DNA of 64,000 nucleotides from Verrucomicrobiota bacterium (GTDB lineage Bacteria; Verrucomicrobiota; Verrucomicrobiia; Chthoniobacterales; Xiphinematobacteraceae): NCBI GenBank assembly GCA_023269545.1, contig JAHFTB010000004.1, positions 62,001 to 126,000 of the forward strand, read 5' to 3'. Shown piece by piece: positions 45,607 to 54,630 of this stretch (position 1 is its first letter; each line of letters starts with the position of its first letter). The notes under the pieces were generated by a model. It saw only the letters and a program-made list of their open reading frames with translations, ran no database searches and was not told where the DNA came from. The position numbers and the translations under genes were made by a program.

Positions 45607-48101
45607 TGAGTAAGAATTTTTTTGTTCACACAATACTCGATGATAGGGGAATTAAGTTCTAATAACTGTTGCAATACTCTCTTGGAAATAGCATGAAGCT
45701 GAGACATTTTTAAAAACCTGAATTGTGTCATCTGCAACGTATTTAATGTATGCGCATTAAGATCTCCGATGACATTTTCAGGAATATTTTGAAGATGTTC
45801 TCTGTTGAGGTCCCACATACTATGTCGATTGAGCTGACGGCCTTTGAGCCCCTTGACACGCACAACTTGGAAGCGATCCTCTGCCCAAGTGTTGAGCTGC
45901 TCCGCCCGTATCAGAGTAAAAATTCCGGGATCCAGATTCTGTACTATATCCAATGGTATTAAAATATTAGAAAAAATATTCGCTGGCAGTTTAGCGATCT
46001 GTTCTGGTCGAAAGGCACGAAGATAATGAACATTGTGCCATTTTAACAATTGGAAATGTTCCTGCGGAAGATTTTCACATACTTCCAGACTAAGATGCGA
46101 AACCACTCTTTCAGGCACCAATGCGAAAACCGCGGGTTTCATTTTACAGACTTGCTCTGCCGTCAGATTTGCAGCTTGCTGAGGAGTCAAGTGGTTCATA
46201 AGGTCCTCCGTCGCATAACGAAAAGCTTCCGGGGAGATTCTGGAAAGCACACCCGACTTCAGGTTTCGAAAAAAAACTTCCGGTTTTATATTACGAATTT
46301 GCTCTACAGTCAGATCTTGAGCCTTCCCAGGAGTTAAGCTTGCTACAAAATCTTCACCTACATAACGGAAAGCTTCTTCAGGAACATGGGAAAGCACCCC
46401 AGGCCTGAGATGGCAAAGAAAATGATCGCCTAACATTCTGTACGTTGAGATCCGTATGCTCCCGACTTGTTCTTTTGTAAAATCTCCTACGATTTGGACG
46501 AATTGTTGGTATTGCTGATGGTAGAGTACTACATGTCGACGCTGGCCTAAGAGTAGCGGATAGAGCATTCCCAAAAACTCACACATTCCGAGCCTCGAAT
46601 AAATTTCAGGCTGAATTGCTTGCCGTTGTTCTGAAGTAAGTATTGCAAATCGGCCTTGAATCACGAGGGCAGCAAAAAAACTTGGATCCTGAGCTCTGAT
46701 CTGAACCGCCGTCATTGCTCTTAGTTGCCCATCTTTGAGAGTGGCTATTTTTTCATTGAGAGCAGCTGTTTTTTCAGGATCTAAATTTGTGGGAAATTCA
46801 TATCCCAGCTCGGCAATTTGGTCCACCGCTGGCAAATTGCGCAATGCATTTTGCCATAACGTATCGGGCTGCGGGAGCCGCATATGAGCAGCCTCAATGT
46901 GAGCCACATCAGAGACACTCCACTGCTGCGGAGTGAACCAATTAATTTGTTGTGGCGTCAACTTATTTAAAAATGAATCCCCCATCATATGAAGAGATAA
47001 AGATGAAATTTGTTGAAGCTCTCCCTGGGTGAATTTTTGGAGTTGATATTTCGGCAGGAAAAAATACTGTAGAGTTAGGTCAAATGATATCAGAACATTC
47101 TGCCTGCCTGGGATATCAAATGCTGAAATCTGTTCTGGCTTCAAGCAACGGAGTTGTATTGAACGAAGTCCTCCCACGAAATCCATTATACTTCTTCCCT
47201 GCTGGAACATATTATATATGAGCTGCCGAAAGGCTGGTGCCGAAACGGCCCTGAGTTGATTGACAGTCAGCCAGTAGATTTGACTGTAATTTAATGCACC
47301 TAGCACCCTTTGAATGTTAAAATTACGAAATATAGACGGTGCAATTTCGGAAACTTTATCGTCCATCCACTTAATCTGATCATCTGTTAGGGAGAGACAA
47401 AAATCCTCTTTTAACTCAGATAAAGTTTTCCTGGAAATTCCGGACAATTGATCCTGACTGATCGCCCGAATGCTATCCGCTTTTAATTGATTCAAGCGAT
47501 TACTCGATAATTCCTTAAAGACGCTGGGGCTGAATTCCCTGATTTGGTTCGGTGTAAAATATTGAAACCAGTCTTCGGATATTACAGAGATCTGATCTTC
47601 CGACAGCTCCTTAAGATACTCCTCCCGTATCACGCTCTTCGGGCATATCACATCCTTAATAATATTTTTCGGCAACTCTCGCCAAGATTCCAGACTAATA
47701 CTAGCCACCTGTTGCGGACTCAAATGTTGGAGTGTCCATGTGGGAATCGCAAAAATCTGACGGGCAGTTAACTTTTGCATTTTATCCACAGTGAGCGACT
47801 TTGCCTCCTGTAGATTTAATTCCGAAAAAGTATCTATAGGTAACTCGGGAATACGATCCGGAGGTGTATTTTGGATGATACGTAGTTTCTCTTCCTTAGG
47901 TACTAACATTCTATGTACCCGTTGAAGCAGTATATCGGATCTTGAACTTTTTTCTTCATTTCGAGGCGGTTCATCGGCTGATAAACCCATCACCGCTGAA
48001 GAGTCATAAGAAATAGGGGGGAAATGGGGATTCGAAACAACAGTTTTGATAGAAGTCGGCATAAAAAACCTAAATAGAAAATAGAAAGTGCGGGTGCCCA
48101 T
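45603..48101 (-). CDS. Large helical repeat protein of unknown function
   Basis: An 832-residue protein (819 if started at MPTSIKTVV). It has a non-repetitive polar N-terminus (about 1-70), then degenerate repeats with the core L-T/S-x-x-Q-I/V spaced about every 20-25 residues through most of the length. Examples are LTARQIFAI, LSPQQVASI, LTDDQIKWM, LTPQQINWF, LTVEQIRNI, LTAEQVCKM. Near the C-terminus two ~49-residue units (GVLSHVPEEAFRYVGEDF and GVLSRISPEAFRYATEDL) are tandem duplicates (about 46110-46420). No clear signal peptide or membrane helix is seen. I know of no assigned function; a solenoid for protein binding is inferred. The last codons are now set by the inserted mobile element. 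Confidence 0.75.
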   Translation of the reverse strand: MGTRTFYFLFRFFMPTSIKTVVSNPHFPPISYDSSAVMGLSADEPPRNEEKSSRSDILLQRVHRMLVPKEEKLRIIQNTPPDRIPELPIDTFSELNLQEAKSLTVDKMQKLTARQIFAIPTWTLQHLSPQQVASISLESWRELPKNIIKDVICPKSVIREEYLKELSEDQISVISEDWFQYFTPNQIREFSPSVFKELSSNRLNQLKADSIRAISQDQLSGISRKTLSELKEDFCLSLTDDQIKWMDDKVSEIAPSIFRNFNIQRVLGALNYSQIYWLTVNQLRAVSAPAFRQLIYNMFQQGRSIMDFVGGLRSIQLRCLKPEQISAFDIPGRQNVLISFDLTLQYFFLPKYQLQKFTQGELQQISSLSLHMMGDSFLNKLTPQQINWFTPQQWSVSDVAHIEAAHMRLPQPDTLWQNALRNLPAVDQIAELGYEFPTNLDPEKTAALNEKIATLKDGQLRAMTAVQIRAQDPSFFAALVIQGRFAILTSEQRQAIQPEIYSRLGMCEFLGMLYPLLLGQRRHVVLYHQQYQQFVQIVGDFTKEQVGSIRISTYRMLGDHFLCHLRPGVLSHVPEEAFRYVGEDFVASLTPGKAQDLTVEQIRNIKPEVFFRNLKSGVLSRISPEAFRYATEDLMNHLTPQQAANLTAEQVCKMKPAVFALVPERVVSHLSLEVCENLPQEHFQLLKWHNVHYLRAFRPEQIAKLPANIFSNILIPLDIVQNLDPGIFTLIRAEQLNTWAEDRFQVVRVKGLKGRQLNRHSMWDLNREHLQNIPENVIGDLNAHTLNTLQMTQFRFLKMSQLHAISKRVLQQLLELNSPIIEYCVNKKILTQ

Positions 48102-48237
48102 TGCGGAACAAATGCCGCATCAAGCTATAGAGTCTAAAATCCGATTATTTTATACAACTATTTTATAACCAATAACTTATATTTATAAAAATTAAGACAG
48201 CCCACCGTGAGCTTTTCCTTGAACCGAATATTCCGTC

Positions 48238-49320
48238 TCAATAACTTGCTCGAGTTTCAATAGCAATCCGAATGGCATTCAAAGTGTTGCGAATATTTTC
48301 TTCCATCGAAAACCGTGATGCAATTTGGATTCGTATCTGTCGTGTCTTTTTACGAACTTCGGCGGGCAACCATCGTTCTAATGCCTGGATCAGAGCCTGG
48401 TCATCGCCCACTTCCACTCTATCCCCGAGTGCGCTATTTTCCAATACCTCGGAAAAACCGTTGGAAAGCGTGGTAATCACCGGTAGACCAGCTGCAAGAG
48501 CCTCCAAACACGCGTTGGAAAAAGGATCATATAAAGTGGGCAGAAGGAAAATATCCGCTGCCATATAAAGGGCTGCCATATGAGAAACCGGACCTGCGAA
48601 TACCGTGTGCGAGCCAGCATATTTTCTCGATGGTCCTCGGCCAGCCACTAATAACTTCGCTCGCCCCTGAAGAGCGTCGATGGCACGCACCGCAAAACGC
48701 AACCCTTTTCTCTCCCATCCGGTTCCTGTAAAAAGCACCACCGTTTCTTCCGCTGAAAATCCATATTTCTGACGAATGCGTATCCGATCCTCAAATGAGA
48801 ATGCAGGGGCAAAAAATCCATTGGGAATCAATAAAATCCTCTCTTTGGGGAATTGATAATATTTCGCAATTTCTTCTTGGACCATTCGTGAATTCGCCAC
48901 AATGATCCCTGTGTGGCGGGGATCGAATATCACACGCTCCAGTTTTAAAATTTCCGTATGTTTGCGATTCAGGCCACGAAGCCAACGGCGCCAGGGAGAT
49001 TCAAATCGTGCTCTTCGCTGCAACCAGGATGCATGAACACCATCTCCCGCCCGATAGAGATCGCACCCCAAAATCCGTTCCAGACTCAACAAACAATCAA
49101 AATCTTTTTTCGAAGATTGCAAAGCTCGTGCAAAAGTTAATGGAGAATGGCCCGGAATTCTTCGCACCTCTCCATATTCCCAAGCCGCTGTCGGCCACTC
49201 GGCGGATGTGTAGAAAATCACCTCTTCCCCAGTTTCTACCAGCCCTTGCGCCAGACGACGCAGATACGCCTCCGCACCTCCTGTAGCCGAGTAACCACGC
49301 CGTACTAACGCTATTCGCAT
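48238..49320 (-). CDS. Glycosyltransferase family 4
   Basis: A 360-residue GT-B enzyme. The N-terminal MRIALVRRGYSATGGAEAYLRRLA has the glycine motif that binds the acceptor phosphate or sugar. The C-terminal nucleotide-sugar domain has LFTGTGWERKGLRFAV and the donor-binding LPTLYDPFSNACLEALAAGLP with the E-x7-E motif. It resembles WaaG-like LPS core glucosyltransferases. Together with the divergent GT9 gene this suggests LPS core assembly; the donor sugar is not certain. Confidence 0.85.
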   Translation of the reverse strand: MRIALVRRGYSATGGAEAYLRRLAQGLVETGEEVIFYTSAEWPTAAWEYGEVRRIPGHSPLTFARALQSSKKDFDCLLSLERILGCDLYRAGDGVHASWLQRRARFESPWRRWLRGLNRKHTEILKLERVIFDPRHTGIIVANSRMVQEEIAKYYQFPKERILLIPNGFFAPAFSFEDRIRIRQKYGFSAEETVVLFTGTGWERKGLRFAVRAIDALQGRAKLLVAGRGPSRKYAGSHTVFAGPVSHMAALYMAADIFLLPTLYDPFSNACLEALAAGLPVITTLSNGFSEVLENSALGDRVEVGDDQALIQALERWLPAEVRKKTRQIRIQIASRFSMEENIRNTLNAIRIAIETRASY

Positions 49321-49419
49321 AGGGTCTGAGAGAAGATGGCCTTGACTTGGTGAGACAGGAATTGCATGAACCTATTGCCATAACTTTCCTAATCACCTCT
49401 TGCAAGACCGCACCACTTT

Positions 49420-50454
49420 GTGAAAATCCTTTGTCTTCAATTGAAGCGCATCGGAGATCTTCTGCTTACCACACCAGCATTCACTGCTTTACAGGACGCA
49501 TATCCTCACGCTGAAATTCATGTTGCTGCTGATGGAGCGTTTTTCTCTTTGTTCCCCTGCTTACCCGTCCATCGCGTGCTACCTTTACGACGTGGTCCCG
49601 CCTCCACATGGCTGACTCTCCTTCGCGAACGATACGATGTGTGTTTGGATTTTAACGCCAGCGATCGCTCCTCCCTCATCTCCTTCCTCGTCCGCTCCCC
49701 CCTGAAAATCACTTATTCCCGATTTGAACAGCGGCCCTTCCGAAGGAGTATCTATCATACTTTTATTCCTTCGATTTTGAGTCAACGGCATACGACGGAT
49801 TTTCATATGGACCTGCTGACCTCTCTCGGCATTCACCGAGAGGGACTTCCTTTAAGTCTCAAACTCCCGTCTGATTCTATTCGACAAGTGAATGACCTTC
49901 TTGCCAGTCTGAATGTCACCCCGCCCTTCGTAGTGGTCCACCCCGGAGCGCTCCGACCGGAAAAGTATTGGTTAAATGAGCGATGGTTAGCGGTGATTCG
50001 CCATATCCGTCAGGTATACTCGCTACCAGTGCTGCTCACAGGTTCTCCTTCTATTTCGGAACAATTGTGGCTGAAAAATTTGCTTATGAATCAGGAAGGC
50101 CTCTGGCATAACCTGATAGGAAAGCTGGATCTCGCGCAGTTGGCAGTGCTTATTTCCAAAGCTCAGCTGCTCTGCGGGGTAGATTCTGCCCCGATCCACT
50201 TTGCTGATGCCGTTTCGACTCCGTGTGTAGCCCTTTTTGGCCCGACAAATCCCTATCAATGGCGTCCCAGGAATCCAAGTTCCTGCATTTTAGGTCCCCA
50301 TACGGTTCCATACCACCCCAAAGACATGGGAGGCCCCATGGAGTCCATTTCGTCGGAGACGGTCATTTCGGCGATCGACAGGTTGCTGTCAGATTCCCTT
50401 ATTTCTTATCATCCAACCAGTGAGGATTCCACATGCGAACCTGGTCCAAAATGA
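49420..50454 (+). CDS. Glycosyltransferase family 9 (heptosyltransferase-like)
   Basis: A 344-residue GT-B enzyme with GTG start at 49420 (KILCLQLKRIGDLLLTTPA). Family motifs include VVVHPGALRPEKYW, the LCGVDSAPIHFADAV segment contacting ADP-heptose and VALFGPTNPYQWRP. The family transfers heptose to the LPS inner core. It is divergent from the GT4 gene (99 bp). Its 3' end overlaps the convergent chelatase gene by 56 bp. Confidence 0.88.
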   Translation: MKILCLQLKRIGDLLLTTPAFTALQDAYPHAEIHVAADGAFFSLFPCLPVHRVLPLRRGPASTWLTLLRERYDVCLDFNASDRSSLISFLVRSPLKITYSRFEQRPFRRSIYHTFIPSILSQRHTTDFHMDLLTSLGIHREGLPLSLKLPSDSIRQVNDLLASLNVTPPFVVVHPGALRPEKYWLNERWLAVIRHIRQVYSLPVLLTGSPSISEQLWLKNLLMNQEGLWHNLIGKLDLAQLAVLISKAQLLCGVDSAPIHFADAVSTPCVALFGPTNPYQWRPRNPSSCILGPHTVPYHPKDMGGPMESISSETVISAIDRLLSDSLISYHPTSEDSTCEPGPK

Positions 50455-51217
50455 TCTCTGCGAACAAAGGTTCCGTACCGATTGCGCTAGCATAAAACAA
50501 TTTTCTGCCTCGGAGATCATGAGGATTGTGTCTAAAAATCTCGACCTGGCTCGCGGCGGCTCCGGGTTCAGAGGTAATTCCTAACAAAATCGGGATATCC
50601 TGGTAACTATGAAGGCCATCTGAAATAAAGAAGGGAACTACCACCACATTCGGCTGACTGGTTAAACGGTCCCACTCAGCCACTGGGGGAATGTCTTCCA
50701 TATAGGCCGAGATCACCTCCGGATAGGTTCCTCGAATGCGGGCGACTTGTACCTTTACAGCTTTGGCTGAGTTGTCGTTTAAATCTGTCCCATGTCCTAC
50801 GATAATAAGACTCGTTTTTTCTTTTGGTACGCCGGGAGCGACTTCTGCCGCACGCCGCAAGAGAAGTTCTGTCATTTTCGGATGACTTCCCACAGGGGGA
50901 CAATATCTGATGGTGCGGCCTCCTTTTTGGGTCAGGGCTCCCTCCAGCTCTAATTCACGCGGGATGACAGTCTGTGTAAAATATCCTTCACTAATAAAGT
51001 TAGGTACCACGTAAATATCTTTCGATTCCACCATGTTGTAAACTTCCCGCAAGGAAGGATCTTCCTTCCAAAAACAGCAGACGATTTCTCGAAAAATATT
51101 CCGCTTTCGCAGCACCATGGCATGAGTATGAGTGGGTGAACTGGAGTCAGGATTTACTGTAGAACCATGCCCCACAATAATAAGAGCCGCATCAGAATGG
51201 ATCATATGGAAAGCCAC
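50399..51217 (-). CDS. CbiX-type sirohydrochlorin chelatase family protein
   Basis: A 272-residue protein with two chelatase half-domains. The metal-binding His are in IIVGHGSTVNPDSSS and IIVGHGTDLNDNS, and the central VGSHPKMTELLLRRA block is typical. Members insert cobalt, nickel or iron into sirohydrochlorin. Whether this one serves sirohaem or another tetrapyrrole cannot be read here. The final 56 bp overlap the GT9 gene on the other strand, an unusual long convergent overlap. Confidence 0.82.
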   Translation of the reverse strand: MAFHMIHSDAALIIVGHGSTVNPDSSSPTHTHAMVLRKRNIFREIVCCFWKEDPSLREVYNMVESKDIYVVPNFISEGYFTQTVIPRELELEGALTQKGGRTIRYCPPVGSHPKMTELLLRRAAEVAPGVPKEKTSLIIVGHGTDLNDNSAKAVKVQVARIRGTYPEVISAYMEDIPPVAEWDRLTSQPNVVVVPFFISDGLHSYQDIPILLGITSEPGAAASQVEIFRHNPHDLRGRKLFYASAIGTEPLFAEIILDQVRMWNPHWLDDKK

Positions 51218-51271
51218 TTAAAATTCTCTGTTGAAAACATACGGCATCGATTTTAAACTATGTATTAGTTT

Positions 51272-51568
51272 ATGTCCCAATTTTCTTTCTCTAAGTTTGG
51301 TGAAAACCTCTCCGTTACCAGTATTGTTGCGGCTTCCCAGGCCGCCGTAGGCTTTGGTCTCGGATTACTCCTTGCTGAAAAGCTGAAACGCTCTGCTCGC
51401 GAGCGAGCCGCCATTGCCCTGATTGGGGCGGGCATCGCCGCCCTGATCCCCACGGTGGCGGGAGTAGTAAATCGCGTGGCCAATCGTCCTACCTCGCACC
51501 GCTTGATGCAACGTCGTCTGGATAGTATTCGAGGAGATGTCGGAATTTCTGAAACAGAATCTCTTTGA
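51272..51568 (+). CDS. Small hydrophobic protein of unknown function
   Basis: A 98-residue protein with two hydrophobic stretches (about 17-34 and 47-66: VAASQAAVGFGLGLLLAE and AAIALIGAGIAALIPTVA) joined by a basic loop (KLKRSARERA). It ends in a basic, polar tail. It has the look of a small YtxH-like membrane protein, but I recognise no family. It is divergent from the chelatase gene (54 bp). Confidence 0.6.
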   Translation: MSQFSFSKFGENLSVTSIVAASQAAVGFGLGLLLAEKLKRSARERAAIALIGAGIAALIPTVAGVVNRVANRPTSHRLMQRRLDSIRGDVGISETESL

Positions 51569-51723
51569 GGTTCCTCGTTTGTAACCACTTGCTGCGCATG
51601 GGGTGGAATTGGATTTGAGAATTATCGAGTGAGCAGTAATTCGCCGATACGCACATGCAAGCGCAAGGTGGGGTCTGCCCAGGAACTGGATTTTCTTAGG
51701 AGAACATTGAGTCACTCCATTCA

Positions 51724-51770
51724 GTTTCTAGAGCAATCGCAGCTTTTTTTAAGCTGTGGGGTCTAGAAAC
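51724..51770. repeat. Nested inverted repeat upstream of maf
   Basis: Outer arms GTTTCTAGA (51724-51732) and TCTAGAAAC (51762-51770) are perfect. Inner arms CAGCTT (51740-51745) and AAGCTG (51751-51756) are perfect. The structure ends 20 bp before the maf start, so it would sit in the maf leader or act as terminator for the small membrane-protein gene. I see no factor-specific motif. Confidence 0.55.
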
Positions 51771-51790
51771 CACACCTATGATGAGCCTTT

Positions 51791-52360
51791 ATGCGCCTCA
51801 TACTCGCTTCCGCTTCACCACGCCGAAAACTACTCTTAGAACAGGCAGGAAACGAGGTATTGGTACGTCCTTCTTACATTTCCGAGCTTCTCAGCCATCC
51901 GGATGGCCCCAGCGCTTTGGCGTTAGCCAATGCGCGACTGAAAGCTCAAGCAGTATACGAAGCGTTGCGACCCAATGAGAGAGAAATCATCTTAGGGGCT
52001 GATACAGTAGTTTGTCTTGACAACGAAATTTTTGGTAAACCAAGAGACCGAGCGGAAGCCGAGAGTATGCTCACTCGACTTTCAGGTCATTGGCACAAAG
52101 TGATTACAGGGGTATGTCTCTTGGGTCCTCTCTCCATAAACGAATTTTTTGACACCACTCAGGTTCTTTTTCATTCTTTGGAACTAGCGGAAATCCGATC
52201 TTATTTGGATAGCATCCATCCCTACGATAAAGCGGGTGCCTACGCTGCCCAACAGGGTGGTGAACGCATTATTTCCCAGGTGAAGGGCTCCTTTTCAAAT
52301 ATTGTCGGTCTGCCTTTGGAAGCTCTACTACTGTCCTCGCTCTATCATTCAGGACACTAG
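51791..52360 (+). CDS. maf: Maf family nucleotide pyrophosphatase
   Basis: A 189-residue protein. The start MRLILASASPRRKLLLEQAG is the family signature (SxSPRR), followed by ILGADTVV, FGKPRDRAEAESML and YDKAGAYAAQQGG. YhdE-type members hydrolyse dTTP, UTP and modified nucleotides and affect septum formation. Subclass cannot be fixed from sequence alone. The leader contains a strong nested inverted repeat. Confidence 0.93.
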   Translation: MRLILASASPRRKLLLEQAGNEVLVRPSYISELLSHPDGPSALALANARLKAQAVYEALRPNEREIILGADTVVCLDNEIFGKPRDRAEAESMLTRLSGHWHKVITGVCLLGPLSINEFFDTTQVLFHSLELAEIRSYLDSIHPYDKAGAYAAQQGGERIISQVKGSFSNIVGLPLEALLLSSLYHSGH

Positions 52361-52549
52361 AGATCTGGCACAATAATGATATTCTCTGGGCGGAGTCTTG
52401 TCAGCGAGTCACTTATACAAATGACTCTGCTCCCGTAAAAAAACTATCAGCCTCTATATGCTTTGACGCTCTCCCCGGATAGTATGAAGAAACTTTAATA
52501 TATTGTTCAATCTCACCTCATTTGGGTCGGTTATTCTTTAAAAACATCC

Positions 52550-53233
52550 ATGAAAATACTCCTCGTTGAAGACGATCCAAAAGTATCACGGATTGTTGCG
52601 ACTGGCTTGAATGCCGAGCGATTTTTAGTTGATACAGCTATTGATGGCAGAGAGGGGGTGGAAATGACGATCAACAATCCGTACGATCTCGTCATCGTCG
52701 ACATCCACCTTCCTCTTTTAAGTGGAACGGAAGTTGTCAAACGCATTCGATCACATAATAAGGAGGTTCCAATTCTCATGTTGACGGCATACGATGCGAT
52801 TGCCGTCAAAGTGGCACACTTCGAAATTGGTGCGGATGATTATTTAACTAAACCTTTTGCTTTTGCCGAACTTCTGGTTCGAACTAAGGCATTGTTGCGA
52901 CGAGGACCTGTGGTTCGGATCAATACGCTCACTATTGCTGATTTGGAAATCGACCGTATGTTACGGCAGGCCAAACGGGGAGGAGTTCCCCTTAAGTTAA
53001 CTTCCAAAGAATATGCTCTCCTAGAGTACTTAGCCCTTAATTCCGGGAGAGTTCTTTCCAGGAGTATGATTATTGAGCATGTTTGGGATCAGAGTTTCGA
53101 GGGCCTCACAAACATCGTCGATGTTTATATCCGGCAATTGCGAGCAAAGATCGACGACTCCCATTCAGTGAAGCTGATTCATACTTTGCGGGGAATGGGA
53201 TACTATTTGAATAAAAAGGAACTCTGGGGATGA
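52550..53233 (+). CDS. OmpR/PhoB family response regulator
   Basis: A 227-residue regulator. The receiver domain has acidic pocket EDD (7-9), phospho-acceptor D51 in VIVDIHLP, T79 and K101 in YLTKPF. The C-terminal winged helix includes LTSKEYALLEYLALNSGRVLS in parts and VDVYIRQLRAKID. The stop overlaps the kinase start (ATGA). It probably controls the efflux operon that follows directly, as in CusRS- or CzcRS-type systems. The inducer is unknown. Confidence 0.93.
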   Translation: MKILLVEDDPKVSRIVATGLNAERFLVDTAIDGREGVEMTINNPYDLVIVDIHLPLLSGTEVVKRIRSHNKEVPILMLTAYDAIAVKVAHFEIGADDYLTKPFAFAELLVRTKALLRRGPVVRINTLTIADLEIDRMLRQAKRGGVPLKLTSKEYALLEYLALNSGRVLSRSMIIEHVWDQSFEGLTNIVDVYIRQLRAKIDDSHSVKLIHTLRGMGYYLNKKELWG

Positions 53234-54630
53234 ATCCTAGATCCCTTAGCTTTAGATTAAGTATCTGGTATGCAGTAACTTGCGGAATTATTTGTTTGGC
53301 GCTAGGAGCATTTTCCTATTTTTGGCTCTCCAAGTATATGACTTCGCGATTGAAGGAAAGGCTGGAACGAAAGACAGAACAAATTGTTGCTTTGTGGCAA
53401 TTGCATTGGCAAGAAACCGGAGAGCAAAAAGCCATCCATGACATCAAGGTAAGCTGTGCTCCCGAGCACAATGATCTTTTCATTCGTATAGAAAAGGCTG
53501 GGGGAAAGATTCTTTATGTCTCAGGAAAGCCAGTGGAAGCCAATTTTTTCCCAGAGAAAATCCCCTTTATGCCCATGCCAAAGGGCACTCAACTTGTATG
53601 GCGTTTACCTGCTCAAAACATGCTCATTGCGTCGCAGATATTCTCTTCTGAGAGCGGCTATATTGTGGAAGTCGGGGCTTCGCTGGATCCCATAGATAGA
53701 ATTCTGTGGGACTATCTGATGATGTTATCGATAGGGGTATCCTTTGCACTGGTCGTAGCCATTGCGGGAGGTGTGGTTTTGGCAAAGAAGTCTCTGAGGC
53801 CGGTGCATAAAATTGTCAACGCAGCTCAGGAAATGAGTTGGCACAATTTGAAAAACCGCCTGCCTATTGCCCATACGGGGGATGAATTGGAACATCTTTC
53901 GGTGGTGTTAAATCAAATGCTTGCTCGCCTTGAGGAAGCTTTTCAACACTCGCAACGCTTTTGCGCGCTTGCATCACACGAGCTTCGAACGCCATTAACG
54001 ATCATTTTAGGTGAACTTGAGGGAGTCTTGCGTTCCCCCAGGCTGGAAAACGAGGAACGAGAAAAAATTGGCAGTGTTTTTGAAGAGGCGGAAAGGCTGG
54101 CAAAAATTGTAGGAGGATTATTTGCAATCACCCGGCTGGAAGCTGGCGAAGCTAAGAGTGAATCCGTACCTTTTAACCTCTCGAGTCTTGTAATCAATAC
54201 TGCTGAGCAGATGTCGCTTCTTGCCGAGGAAAAAAATCTTACGGTACGTTGTGAAGGTGATCTTACAGATGAAGTGGTTGGGGACAAATCGAGATTAAAG
54301 CAAGTGGTTGTCAATCTCCTCGACAACGCAATTAAGTATTCGCCGCCAGGGAAAGAAATTGTCCTGCGGACCCGAATGGAAAATGGATCCGGCTTTTTCG
54401 AGGTGATAGATTCCGGATACGGAATTCCTGATTCTGATTTGCCACATATTTTCGAAAGCTTTTATCGCAGCGACGACGAACGAACGCAAAAAGTCGATGG
54501 CACGGGATTGGGGCTATCGATAGCTAAGTTTATTTGTACTGCGCATGGCGGATCTATCGATGCCATAAATCGCCCTGAGGGGGGCTGTATCCTTCGAGTC
54601 TGTTTGCCTCTAAAACCAATAATATTATGA
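53230..54630 (+). CDS. Sensor histidine kinase
   Basis: A 466-residue membrane kinase with two helices (about 10-33 and 163-187) around a periplasmic sensor domain, then HAMP. The dimerisation H-box is ALASHELRTPLTIILGEL. The ATP-binding N-box is VNLLDNAIKYSPPG, with G-boxes DSGYGIPDSDLPHIFE and GTGLGLSIAKFI. It pairs with the upstream regulator. Both junctions, with the regulator and with the adaptor, are ATGA overlaps, so all are one operon. Confidence 0.93.
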   Translation: MNPRSLSFRLSIWYAVTCGIICLALGAFSYFWLSKYMTSRLKERLERKTEQIVALWQLHWQETGEQKAIHDIKVSCAPEHNDLFIRIEKAGGKILYVSGKPVEANFFPEKIPFMPMPKGTQLVWRLPAQNMLIASQIFSSESGYIVEVGASLDPIDRILWDYLMMLSIGVSFALVVAIAGGVVLAKKSLRPVHKIVNAAQEMSWHNLKNRLPIAHTGDELEHLSVVLNQMLARLEEAFQHSQRFCALASHELRTPLTIILGELEGVLRSPRLENEEREKIGSVFEEAERLAKIVGGLFAITRLEAGEAKSESVPFNLSSLVINTAEQMSLLAEEKNLTVRCEGDLTDEVVGDKSRLKQVVVNLLDNAIKYSPPGKEIVLRTRMENGSGFFEVIDSGYGIPDSDLPHIFESFYRSDDERTQKVDGTGLGLSIAKFICTAHGGSIDAINRPEGGCILRVCLPLKPIIL

